64,000 nt of DNA. It comes from Hanleya hanleyi (lineage: Eukaryota; Mollusca; Polyplacophora; Lepidopleurida; Hanleyidae). The notes beneath the pieces are model-generated. The model was not told the origin of the DNA. It saw nothing but the letters and a program-made list of their open reading frames with translations, and did no database searches. A program made the translations under genes and the position numbers. The stretch spans positions 1 to 64,000 of the forward strand of contig JAVTVY010020477.1 in NCBI GenBank assembly GCA_036873755.1, given 5' to 3'. This document shows, piece after piece, positions 11,370 through 21,791 of this stretch (its first letter is position 1; every line of letters starts with the position of its first letter).

Positions 11370-12310
11370 GTGCATTTGTTCTAGTTGTCCGAATCTATAT
11401 CTGGTCAGCTATATCATATGAGAGCCACTGCTTCTCGTCCGCTCCGAAAAAGACCTGAACCCTTGGCGCAGAAAAACATATATAGTGAACATTCAATTTC
11501 TTTGTTTATATTAATACGGCATGTACTACTGATTAAAATTAGCCAGTCAAAATGGGTCCTCCGCCATGTCGATTTCTTGCAATAAAGATAATTGTCAAAA
11601 TCGCATGTTAACGAAGAAAAAAACTTCAAACCCAAAGTGTGGGTGGGCTGGTAATCAAGTGTAAATTTGAGCTTTTCCTTCAGATAGCTGAAAATTTAGC
11701 TGTTGATAGGAGTTTTGAGTGAGTGAGTGAGTGAGTAGGATTTAACGTCGTTTTCAAAAAAATTTCAGTCATACCACAACGGTGCCTACATGTGCCAGAA
11801 CACGAGATTGTCCATGGTTCCTATTATCCTGGACACTGATTTGAGAGATATATTTAGTTCATTATTCATTCTCAATTGATGTGAATGTTCATTTGTCTAA
11901 TAATGTCGGTTTTATGAGATATGCCGGATAACTTCAGGAAAAAGAAAGGTAAAGAAATCCCTTAAGAGAAGAATTAATCCAGAACTATATACAAGCACCA
12001 CAGCTACAAGTTTTGGAGCTACAAACCCCTGTATGTGGTGAATCAGAACAAGACCGAAACAATCGAACTGAATAAATCAAACCAAACCAATGTCAAAACG
12101 CTGTCTTGTATTTTAAGGACGTGATATATAATAAGACATGTCTTCAAAAATGTTCAAAAAGATTTGTTCAGGGGTAAACATTTTTGCCAATCTGAAAAGT
12201 ATGTTCCATTGTATAGAGTAGGCTCCATGGCCCAAGTAACAAGATATATCTTCAAAAATGATGAGCGACGAAGTTTAAATGGGCAATGTACAAATGCCCA
12301 CTCTTTGAAG
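11370..12310 (+). repeat. Dispersed repeat family R2, copy 1
   Basis: This stretch aligns in pieces with 17280-20060. Shared pieces include ATGAGAGCC, AAATTAGCCAGTCAAAATGG, ATGTCGATTTC, CAGATAGCTGAAAATTTA, GAAATCCCTTAAG and GACCGAAACAATCGAA. In copy 2 the pieces are spread apart by large GC-rich insertions. Copy 1 is interrupted by one 121-bp insertion at 11720. Confidence 0.75.
11720..11840 (+). mobile_element. GAGTGAGT-type short dispersed element with TTGAG duplication
   Basis: This 121-bp insertion begins TGAGTGAGTGAGTGAGT and contains AGGATTTAACGTCGTTTTC and TGTGCCAGAACACGAGA. It is flanked by TTGAG at 11715-11719 and 11841-11845. The paralogous R2 copy 2 (about 19080-19095) reads straight across this point without the insert, so the insertion and its 5-bp duplication are directly documented. 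An inverted relative lies at 31848-31967. I see no RNA polymerase III promoter boxes. Confidence 0.85.
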
Positions 12311-13690
12311 TACAGTTAATTGCTCACGAATATACGTGTTGTCAAAAACCGCGCTGCGGAAACCGCGCCACATATCCGTAAACGGACCATCTGCCTTGTT
12401 TTACTGAAACAGGAGATATCTAGATATTTTTTCTCACCTAGTTACAATGAAAAAAAAACTATAGAAACATTCACGTGTTTGAAAAAAACCGGAAGTACCT
12501 GGAATATTATCGTTGAGCAGTGAACCAATGGACATCGTTCCTTGATATCTCATGTTACTCCGCAGTGTACATCAAGATAGTCCATCAAGAGCTCACAATA
12601 CATAGGTGACTTCATGTCACACCCTGTGTGTCAATTCAACAGCGCATAATGCATTTACCAATCACGAGAACTTGTGAACGTGCATGCATGTCCGCAATCT
12701 TTCCTGTTGAATAGTCAGTGAAGTACGGTGGTGTTTGATTGTTTGTCCCCAGCTGATGTTACTACGATTATATTGAACGAGTTCTACAAAGTATTTCATT
12801 TCTATATTCAACCCCTGCAGGAGGTTCAACATAGGCTAGTGTTTCCTGGTTTTATACAATTCTGAAACATAGACCTATGCATTTGTCCATGGTTATGGTT
12901 TGTCTGACTATTATAAAGGCCCTCGTAATCTGTTCACTTATTATTTACATATTCTAGAAAAATAAAGAAATTAACCCTACCGGTATAAAATACACCGGGT
13001 TAAAGTTCACTTATATATAATAGGGTAATAGATATACCGCTGTTTTATTACTTTATTTGTCAAGAATATTTGATTAATAAATCCCCATTGTGCCAGTGCC
13101 TTAGCCTAACGTATTATAACAGAGAGCAATCTCAGTAAACTCAGGTGTAATATTACGGAATACCCTGATTTACCATCTTGGTTTACCTATAGATTGAACA
13201 GAGAGCTAGCTGCATGGTCTGCGATTCCCTGATAATTAGGATTTTCGAATAATATTTGTACCCGAATTCGTTTCCTTATTATGATTATTTCATGAAAGAT
13301 GGGAATTTAGTCTAGTCTATATTGCCCTATAGTTATTATCGAAGAAAGAGATTGCTTCATATCAATTGATGCACCGTAACACTAACCAATGAGATCAAAC
13401 CACCATCGACATTCCTAGAACACCAGCCGGATGACACGATATCTCAATGTCGATACTCTGAGTAACAAATATATCTCCGGGGTGGCAAAGAATCTTTCTG
13501 GATATTTAGTATTCAGCATTTAACATGTTTTTTTTCTTTTCTTGGATATCTCTAGGCATTCACTTCCGAACTGCAAGAAACAGATATGAACGTTATCCTT
13601 GCTTCAAATTGCATATTTGGGACTAATCTCAGAATATTTCGCTATATTCAATCTTGGATATTGGTTTGGGACCGGTCATACATACTAATA
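12311..13690. other. Unassigned intergenic stretch
   Basis: No gene or repeat boundary. A short segment near 13160-13197, GATTTACCATCTTGGTTTAC with flanks, also occurs at 17800-17835 and inverted at 36480-36520. It is the edge of a small dispersed repeat. Confidence 0.4.
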
Positions 13691-14095
13691 TCCACTTCGA
13701 AAATCACTTTTTGTCGATAATCGCATTTGAAAATAAAATGGGCGTGGACAACTTTTGGAAAATGATGGCCGGGATTGGGGGGGGGGCATGAAGGTGACAA
13801 GACAAACGCTTTAGGTTCCGGTGATGATTCATCACCTTGAAATGGGGATGAGGCCTGCATGGTCATCACCATTCAAATGTGATTCACAAAGAGCGACGAT
13901 GCCAGTTCAGCACCAAAAAACAAAACAAAAAAGAAGTGGTGAGGAAGCCAGCCATCGTCAAACAGAGTGATGACCAATGAGTGACAGGTCATTACAGGTC
14001 ATCATCAATAAAGGGCCTGATAACCAGGCTTAATCACCATTACAAGTTGTCAGTTATAGTTTAAAGGTGATGATGGGGCTGGCTCTTACTCGTAA
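13690..14095. repeat. GGTGATGA/TCATCACC motif-rich segment
   Basis: Motifs such as GGTGATGATTCATCACC, GGTCATCACC and AGGTGATGATGGGG recur on both strands every 15 to 40 bp. A similar motif set fills 33440-34440. The segment directly precedes the 49-bp satellite. It is probably the body or terminus of a motif-array transposon. Confidence 0.55.
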
Positions 14096-14125
14096 CTTTC
14101 GGCTTGAGACTAAGGAAATATGGCT

Positions 14126-15301
14126 TGTATAATATGAGCGCCGACTATGGAAGCTGTATAAAAGATTTATATGGTGTATAATATGAGCGCCGACTATGGA
14201 AGCTGTATAAAAGATTTATATGGTGTATAATATGAGCGCCGACTATGGAAGCTGTATAAAAGATTTATATGGTGTATAATATGAGCGCCGACTATGGAAG
14301 CTGTATAAAAGATTTATATGGTATATAATATGAGCGCCGACTATGGAAGCTGTATAAAAGATTTATATGGTGTATAATATGAGCGCCGACTATGGAAGCT
14401 GTATAAAAGATTTATATGGTGTATAATATGAGCGCCGACTATGGAAGCTGTATAAAAGATTTATATGGTGTATAATATGAGCGCCGACTATGGAAGCTGT
14501 ATAAAAGATTGATATGGTGTATAATATGAGCGCCGACTATGGAAGCTGTATAAAAGATTTATATGGTGTATAATATGAGCGCCGACTATGGAAGCTGTAT
14601 AAAAGATTGATATGGTGTATAATATGAGCGCCGACTATGGAAGCTGTATAAAAGATTGATATGGTGTATAATATGAGCGCCGACTATGGAAGCTGTATAA
14701 AAGATTTATATGGTGTATAATATGAGCGCCGACTATGGAAGCTGTATAAAAGATTTATATGGTGTATAATATGAGCGCCGACTATGGAAGCTGTATAAAA
14801 GATTTATATGGTGTATAATATGAGCGCCGACTATGGAAGCTGTATAAAAGATTTATATGGTGTATAATATGAGCGCCGACTATGGAAGCTGTATAAAAGA
14901 TTTATATGGTGTATAATATGAGCGCCGACTATGGAAGCTGTATAAAAGATTGATATGGTGTATAATATGAGCGCCGACTATGGAAGCTGTATAAAAGATT
15001 TATATGGTGTATAATATGAGCGCCGACTATGGAAGCTGTATAAAAGATTGATATGGTGTATAATATGAGCGCCGACTATGGAAGCTGTATAAAAGATTGA
15101 TATGGTGTATAATATGAGCGCCGACTATGGAAGCTGTATAAAAGATTGATATGGTGTATAATATGAGCGCCGACTATGGAAGCTGTATAAAAGATTTATA
15201 TGGTGTATAATATGAGCGCCGACTATGGAAGCTGTATAAAAGATTTATATGGTGTATAATATGAGCGCCGACTATGGAAGCTGTATAAAAGATTTATATG
15301 G
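14126..15301 (+). repeat. 49-bp satellite, 24 near-identical copies
   Basis: The unit begins TGTATAATATGAGCGCCG and spans exactly 49 bp; 24 units fill 14126-15301 without an indel. Almost all variation is one site, GATTTAT (T) or GATTGAT (G). In order, the units read TTTTTTT G T G G TTTTT G T G G G TTT. Units 8-16 and 17-24 nearly repeat the pattern GTGGTTTTT, so a nine-unit (441-bp) higher-order block appears to have been duplicated. One unit boundary has a GTATAT variant. Each unit contains TATAATAT, TATAAAA and GAGCGCCGAC. Confidence 0.98.
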
Positions 15302-15399
15302 TGTATATATCACCTGCCATGTTTGGGTTTCTGGTGTTGGAAATTGGACCCTTAATCGTATCATTCAACTTTCATATTTGTCACGCATTTTCACTTAAT

Positions 15400-16610
15400 C
15401 GTGTCTGTAAACGATGAGGAAAAATTATTCCAACTATTCATTCACGTCTTATTTGTTGTGATTGTCACCAGCTCAACTTCAATATTTCATTCATAATGTC
15501 CATCAAATTGTCTTGTTTTCAATTCGTATATCATGAGTACGACAGCCATTTGGTGTAAGAACTTCGAAAGCATTGAATTCTGCAATTCAAAATGGCGGAA
15601 GTTCACTAGCAGTAATATCATCGTTCCGGTTCTTGACATCTCATATTTTGCATATCTTCATTAGTCAGCTATAATTCTGTTCACCATTACTCACGGTAAT
15701 ATAATAAGGGCGTGTCCATGTTCCTTCGCCATTCTGATTGAGCTAAATGGATGACCCACATTCATATGTCTTGGTCATCACACTGTTGACGAATGATTCA
15801 TGGATAACTTAAATCAAATACGCGAGGTTCTTTTATTGGCCACTGAGCAGTCTATGCCTATTTAGGACAATGGACAAAGGAATAACTCTTAACCGTGTCC
15901 CATTGACTGGAAAACGGGTACAGTAGTATTATAGTAAATCCTGCAGATGCATGACGCATTGATAGGTATGCTGACCTGCTCACGTTTCGCAATACCTTCA
16001 GTGCTAATTATATAATGGAAACGGCACATAATATTGGCTTGTCGCTTAATCATACTTTATAAAATAGCGACGGGAACCCTGATTGGCTGCTTGAAAAAAA
16101 TAGTAGGTATTTTAAGGAAGATATATCCTTTTGAAAGCTGGAAGCCATTTTATGAACGCCCAAAATGCTGTTCAAACGGCGGTCATCCCGTCCTCTATAC
16201 CAATGGGTAATATTCACATAAAACAATGATGTTAACACTAAAAAAAAAAAAATATGAAAACCTGCACCATATATCCCCAAAACCAATAACAACAAAGAAA
16301 ACGTTGACCACAACAGCTATATATAGAAAAAAATAATATTAAATCCTGCACCATATATCCCCAAAACCATTATTTGGTGATTTCTGAACTCCAAACACTC
16401 TCCGATATTGGCCAGTCTTCAAGACCATCATTCTGATTTTTTGTGTGTCAAAATCTGTTATGGTAGCAGAAACCGGGGATTTCCTAATAAGTCAAAAAAG
16501 CTCGATAAAACTTGATATCACAAAAAGCATCCAACAGCAAGGATTTCCTGTCACACGAACATTGTATTATTACTTTGGAAACGCAAGATCTCAAGTTGCA
16601 AACAAATCCC
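15400..16610 (+). repeat. Dispersed repeat family R1, copy 2
   Basis: Second copy of the family at 1085-2375. It lacks the 27-bp triplication. It has its own internal duplication around CCTGCACCATATATCCCC (16261 and 16345). The minus-strand frame at 16050-16313 is hydrophobic but corresponds to repeat sequence, so it is not called. Confidence 0.75.
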
Positions 16611-16716
16611 AATTGTAAAAGCTCTACACTCTCAATGGGGTTGCAAACGCATCTTATTTGCAACGAAAATTTATCGCACCAGAATATAAAGGATAAGTGA
16701 TGACAATACAGGAATA

Positions 16717-17243
16717 TCTCCCTTGTGTGTGATGGTAATCAAGCTGAATTTTTTTTTGTCAATCCAAATCCTGCCAAAACCGATTTTTCTAGAAGTTTAC
16801 ATACTGAAATATCAGCCTCGAAAAAATTGTGATGCTCCGTTGTATAAAAATGATATGATTGATCAAAATGTGCTCCTCGGCCTGATTTGGTATTATCCTG
16901 GGGCATTTACAGTGAGGATTTTCTCTTATGGCGAAAATATGACACCTCAAACCAAAATAATTTTGTCACACAATATATTAGGAAGTTTGTTTATTGCAAA
17001 GAACCACGAATGGTTTTGGTTTGAGGTGTCATATTTTTGCTGCAGGTTAAAACCCTTCATGAAAATGCTCAAAAATATCAAAATAAGCCCGGTAGCACAT
17101 TTTAATCAATCATATCTCTGAACATCTCAGTTTTTTCGGAGGAGATATTTCAGTATGTAAACTTCAAGAAAAATCTTACATGGCAGGTTTTGGAGTGGGA
17201 AAAAAAATTATTACGGCTTTATTACCATCACACACAAAGGAGT
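16717..17243. mobile_element. Hairpin MITE, about 527 bp
   Basis: The left arm (from CCTTGTGTGTGATGGTAAT at 16721) is the inverse of the right arm (ending ATTACCATCACACACAAGG-like at 17240), and the centre is near 16980. Close to the centre, ATGACACCTCAAACCAAAA pairs with TTTGGTTTGAGGTGTCAT. Arms are about 230 bp with moderate divergence. The 132-aa plus-strand frame at 16723-17121 spans the palindrome and is not a gene. Confidence 0.85.
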
Positions 17244-17480
17244 TTTTCGTATGTAAACGTCACATATCCTTTAAGTGGCCATTTGCAGCTGTATCAAGCC
17301 GGGCATCTGTTCCAGTTGTCCGTATCTATCTGGTAAGCTATCGTATGAGAGTTGCCGATTTTCCTCCACTCTAAAATCGACCGGAACCATTGGAGCTCCC
17401 CGGGCATGCGCACTTGAGAAAAAGTCCTGAGAATTCCAAAAGTCAAAAGTCGCCGCGCGCCGTGGTTCATCCGGCGAGGG

Positions 17481-17564
17481 GCGCGCGGCGAGTTTTTTTC
17501 AGGTTAAGAGATAGGGCCAAACGCGCGCGGCGAGTTTTTTTCAGGTTAAGAGATAGGGCCAAAC
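17481..17564 (+). repeat. 42-bp GC-rich direct duplication
   Basis: Two copies of a unit beginning GCGCGCGGCGAG and ending GATAGGGCCAAA start at 17481 and 17523. The GC content is far above that of the surroundings. Confidence 0.9.
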
Positions 17565-17689
17565 TCGCCGTGTTTTACGGCGCGTGGCGACTGGCGACAG
17601 GAGAAAGTCGCTTTTTTAGGGGTGGAAAATATCAAAAGATTGTACCGTGCGAAGATGTTAATCTCCGTGAAGTAAACGTCAAACGTTGT

Positions 17690-17835
17690 CAGAGAGAAAA
17701 GGTAGAAATGGTCGTGATTGGCTTATTATGGAATCTCGTAGAATATCGGCGAAGATTTCGCGCGAAGTTTTCATAGCGTTACCTCTAGAAGGTATTCCCC
17801 TGATTTACCATCTTGGTTTACCTAGATTGAGAAAC
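17690..17835 (+). repeat. Dispersed repeat R3, copy 1
   Basis: Sequence from AGGTAGAAATGGTCGTGATT to GGTTTACCTAGATTG recurs in reverse complement at 36480-36625. A trace lies at 13160-13197. Shared details include GATTGGCTT, GAATATCG(G/A)CGAA and GATTTACCATCTTGGTTTAC. Confidence 0.75.
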
Positions 17836-18082
17836 AACATGGATTTCAATGATTCCAGGATTCAGTCAAAAATATGCACTCAACATGCTATCTTAGAAAC
17901 AACTGTATATGTCCAACATTCAAGTTTATTTTTAAGGCGTGAATTACTGTTTGAAATTAGCCACTCAAAATGGGCCCTTCACCATGTCGATTTCAGGCAA
18001 TAGCGATCTCCCTAGTATAATCCGTGGCGTGTCCGACTCCTCCTACTCCTCCTCCTCCGACGACGACTTCGCTTTACTCACT

Positions 18083-18590
18083 GCACGGCGGTCGCATAGG
18101 TGTGGCAGGGTGGGGCGAGAGATGGGGTTTTCGCTACCTGAGATTCCATGGGCCAGGCTTGCACCCTACAGTAGAATGGGTCGACTGCGCATGCGCGATG
18201 AGTAGTGCGCGATGAGTAGTATAGAAAGGGCACGCGATCTCCCTATACCTATACGTGTGGCGCGGGATAGGGTGGGGCGAGAGACCTGGTGATTTCGTTA
18301 CCTGAGATTCCATGGGCCAGGCTTGCACCCTACAGTAGACTGGGTCGACTGCGCATGCGCGATGAGTAGTGCGCGATGAGTAGTACAGAAAGGGCACCCG
18401 ATCTCCCTATCCCTATAAGTGTGGCACGGGATAGGGTGGGGCGAGAGACCTGGGGATTTCGTTACCTGAGATTCCATGGGCCAGGCTTGCACCCTACAGT
18501 AGACTGGGTCGACTGCGCATGCGCGATGAGTAGTGCGCGATGAGTAGTACAGAAAGGGCACCCGATCTCCCTATCCCTATAAACTAACCC
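18083..18590 (+). repeat. 164-bp GC-rich tandem repeat, about three copies
   Basis: Units containing GATTCCATGGGCCAGGCTTG, GGGTCGACTGCGCATGCGCG and GATGAGTAGTGCGCGATGAG recur at a 164-bp period. Two minus-strand frames of 87 aa at 18134-18397 and 18298-18561 are simply this repeat read twice. Each unit has an internal GCGCGATGAGTAGT doublet and a TGCGCATGCGCG palindrome. Confidence 0.95.
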
Positions 18591-18594
18591 ACGG

Positions 18595-18965
18595 GGGGTG
18601 AATGAACCCATGGGGGTGAATGAGCACCCGTTATACTAATCCGTAGCGTGTCCGACTCCTCATCCTCCGCTTTACTCATTATACTATTAAAGAAGCCAGC
18701 CAGTGAGGCAAGAGACATGTTTCACTTCTTAATCCGTGGCGTATGAGGGTCGGCTCATGTGTGTTTCACTTCTTAATCGTGGCGTATGAGGGTCGGCTCA
18801 GATCCCATGGGGTGGGGACAAGCTCCTGAGGGCAGTAGGTGGGTTCAATGGCGTGCAGGTCGGTTCATGTGGATTTCACTTCTTAATCCGTGGCGTATGA
18901 GGGTCGGCTCAGATCCCCTGGGGTGGGGACATGCCCCTGAGGGCAGTGGGTGGGTTCAATGAAAG
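18595..18965 (+). repeat. Tandem and interspersed GC-rich repeats
   Basis: The phrase GGCGTATGAGGGTCGGCTCA recurs at about 18737, 18780 and 18893. A longer unit containing GGGGTGGGGACA and GAGGGCAGT occurs twice (about 18811 and 18919). Earlier, GGGGGTGAATGA occurs twice near 18595. No gene is apparent. Confidence 0.85.
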
Positions 18966-20358
18966 CTCGTAATTGTAAACCCACATATAAACAAAGGGGA
19001 AAAACTTGAAACCCAAAGTTTATAATCAAGTGTTAATTTGAACTTTTCCATCAGATAGCTGAAAATTTATATGTTGAGAGTTTTGAGGGATATATTTCGT
19101 TCTATTACTATCGGTTTTATGGGATATACCGGGTAACTTCATGTAAAAGAAAGATAACGAAATCCCTTAAGGCAACAATTAATCCTGGTCTATATGCAAG
19201 CAACACAGATACAAGATTTGAAGCAACATACGCAACATTAAAAGGGAGGTGTATTCTCATAATGCAGATCTGTATTCTCCGTACCTTCGTTCCAGGCTCT
19301 GCAGGCAGATTAGGGTTGTACACTTATAGTTGGATCTGTCTGTTTAAAATAACAGCCAATTGCAATGAATGGACGGCAATTTGGGACGATGAGCAATCTT
19401 CGTGGGATATCGGTATATTTCGACGAAGGTCGAGTTCATGTACGGAGAAAAGCTGGAGGAAAAAATCTTTGAAGTTCGGGAGGGAAACCACATGGGGGCT
19501 TCTCTCAAGTAAGAATAACGAGGGGTACGAATCATGTGAATTAAAAACAGAGGGGATAAAATGTATAACACATTACCTAATCCGCCCAAATAGGGGCTTG
19601 TGGAACGTTTCCTAATGAGGTTCGTAATCGTTATGTTTGAAAAGATATCCGTCATGGCACGGATTTGATAGACGGGCCATGACTAGGGATGATGTGTATT
19701 TGGTGAATCAACAGAAGACCGAAACAATCGAATCGAGTTTCGTCGATAGGGGCAGAGTTATATAGAAGAAAGGCAGTCAAGTAATCGTCGGATCACAAAT
19801 ACGTCATCATATATATACCACCTTGCCACCAGTAGATGTCGCGAGAACTCTTTCTCAAATGACAGTGTAAATACTACTAAAATGGGCCGTGTAAACCAAA
19901 CCAAACCAATGTCCAAACGCCAGCTAACATCCGGGACTGTGACTACGTGATATATAACAATAAATATGATCAAAATGTCGAGCGACGAATGGGGAATGGG
20001 CAAAATGAGCATTCTTTGAAGTATTTGATTGCTCGTCGGAGTACTTGTTAATTGTCAGGGCAGATTTTTTCAGGTGTAAACATTTTTGCCAATCTAAGTA
20101 GTATATTCCATTGCATAGAGTAAATTTAGACCAAGTGAACAAAACAATGAGCATCGTCCAAGCCATCCTCGCTAAAACCAGGGGTATCTCTATCCTAGAT
20201 AGCTTTGGCTCACAAATAGAAACCTTGACGTGGTGAAGATGCGTCCAAGCTGGACCCAGACCTGGAGCTGGAGCTTGTATGTATGTTTTCTCTTCCTCTT
20301 TTATCGAGTGACCCCAACACAGATTGTCTTGAGAGGAGACTGACTGGAACGACGTTTT
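18966..20358. other. Repeat-derived, no gene recognised
   Basis: The first half is R2 copy 2. Frames at 19262-19615 (plus) and 19344-19655 (minus) overlap each other and show no domain. The block 20040-20120 (CAGGTGTAAACATTTTTGCC-like) also appears at 12170-12210 in the R2 copy 1 region. Confidence 0.5.
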
Positions 20359-20579
20359 TACGGAGCCGTAAAAGGGACATGCTCCGATCCGCACTTATTA
20401 ACCGCGACCCCCAGTTATTAACTGTGACCCGCACTTATTAACTGCGACCCTCAGTGATTAACTGCGACCCGAACTTATTAACTGCGACCCTCAGTTATTA
20501 ACTACGACTCGCACTTACTAACTGAGGGTCGCAGTTATAGTAAGTGCGGATCGGAGCATGTCCCTTTTACGGCTCCGTA
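20359..20579. mobile_element. 221-bp MITE with perfect 39-bp arms and a 20-bp internal repeat
   Basis: Bases 20359-20397 and 20541-20579 are perfect inverse copies; each begins or ends TACGGAGCCGTAAAAGGGAC-like. The interior is seven 20-bp units of the form TTATTAACTGCGACC(C/T)(T/G)CA(G/C), alternating between CAG and CAC endings. The last unit is partly inverted. The absence of mismatches in the arms indicates a young insertion or gene conversion between arms. Confidence 0.93.
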
Positions 20580-20683
20580 GGCTGGACCAGAAATATGTCC
20601 GGTGATAACAACAGGAAATTTTTTGTAGGGAAAAAAACTTCTCATGTATTATTGGAGGATTCCTGGTGTTTGCGCTGATAAAC

Positions 20684-20772
20684 AGCTTGTATCACTGACG
20701 TCCCTACTCTCCTTGTTCCTCCCGCTGATTCACATCGCATATTTCGCGCCTCTTGGCCGTAAGGGGCGCTCT
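20684..20772 (-). repeat. Fragment shared in inverse with the foldback B interior
   Basis: AGCTTGTATCACTGACGTCC through GAGGCGCGAA-type sequence (here in complement) to GGCGCT matches 26245-26333 in reverse complement with few changes. It lies about 500 bp outside the nested element that contains the other copy, so it may be an older copy of the same insertion. Confidence 0.8.
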
Positions 20773-21337
20773 GCACAGGCCAACCATCAATGACCAATGA
20801 ATATCACTCTTACGGAAGTGTCTTGGCAATATGAGTTGTCTCCCTTTTCAAACGTTCATATGTCGTTAACGGCAAAACTAACAATACACGGACGGCAAAA
20901 CAGCTCTAATTACGTTAATTTCTGAGTTAAGAGTGAACAGATTTTTGGATAACTTCCTCCATTGTTTAGTAAGGTTCGTCAACTGATTGCAAACACCTGT
21001 TCACTGATACCTTCAAATAATTAACTAATAAATCTCTAAATGTTGTTAATATCCCACTGATAAGACCACGCTTTATCGTCATGAGTATATAAGGAGATCA
21101 AGCTGCCTAGAATGGTAACGTAAAAACACCGTTCAATTGTTTCAGATTTTGAATTGAATGTTGACTGTAATAAAGACGGGGAAAAGTTCCTTTGAGAGAT
21201 GCGGTATAAGATGGCCGGGTCGCTGTCAAAATATTGGTATGGTTTCCACATTACGCGAGAGTCGTGATCTCACTATCATGAAGGCCATTCTCGTCTCGCG
21301 AGACTCCCTACTGCGAGAAAGAGTCTCACTGGTAAAT

Positions 21338-21791
21338 GGCATCAGTACACAATTAATTCTGTTACTTGTTATGTATTAGCGTTAAAAATCGGCAAAAATC
21401 CAGAAAATTCACAATGCATAAATCCACCTGGCATGTCAATATTGACCTTGTGGGACATTACCAGTGGAAGTCTTGACAGATGTTGACCATGGAAATTTCA
21501 AATTACCGCCACTGACAGCTGATTGGTGCTAGAGAATGTCATTCGATTTGTAAACAGGGAGCCTTCTCACCCTTCACTGATCATGTCTTCATCCACCATG
21601 CTTTTTTCAAAGTGGCCCAAATCAACACCAGGAAGTACAGTTTGAAGACTCATCTGCAAGTTGAAATATCAAATGTATCAGAAATGCTGAAAAATCGCAG
21701 CTCATAAAATCCATAAAGATCTGCTCTCAAATTTCTAAACAATGTAGATCGTGGGCACCGACCCGGAGGTGATTAATTGTGTACTGATGCC
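21338..21791 (+). mobile_element. 453-bp MITE family M1, copy 1
   Basis: The element begins GGCATCAGTACACAATTAAT and ends ATTAATTGTGTACTGATGCC, so the termini are inverted for about 18 bp. The body is nearly identical to 23815-24267 in the same orientation, with only a few differences. It is non-coding. AAAT precedes it at 21334-21337. Confidence 0.9.

Larger units (their letters stand above)
17280..20060 (+). repeat. Dispersed repeat family R2, copy 2, expanded
   Basis: Blocks of R2 copy 1 recur here in the same order: CAAGCCGGGCATCTGTTCC near 17297, the AAATTAGCCACTCAAAATGG block near 17955, and CAGATAGCTGAAAATTTAT near 19050. The rest continues to about 19740. Between the blocks lie GC-rich tandem repeats absent from copy 1. 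No protein is recognised. Confidence 0.65.

Noticed and set aside
14126..15301. Possible CRISPR-like array (regular 49-bp repeat)
   Set aside because: There are no unique spacers: the whole unit is conserved, and the sequence is eukaryotic. It is an ordinary satellite.
16723..17121. 132-aa plus-strand frame
   Set aside because: It spans the centre of a hairpin element, so its second half is the inverse of its first; not compatible with an ordinary coding gene.
18134..18561. Two overlapping 87-aa minus-strand frames with similar sequence
   Set aside because: Both are the 164-bp tandem repeat read in the same frame, offset by exactly one unit.
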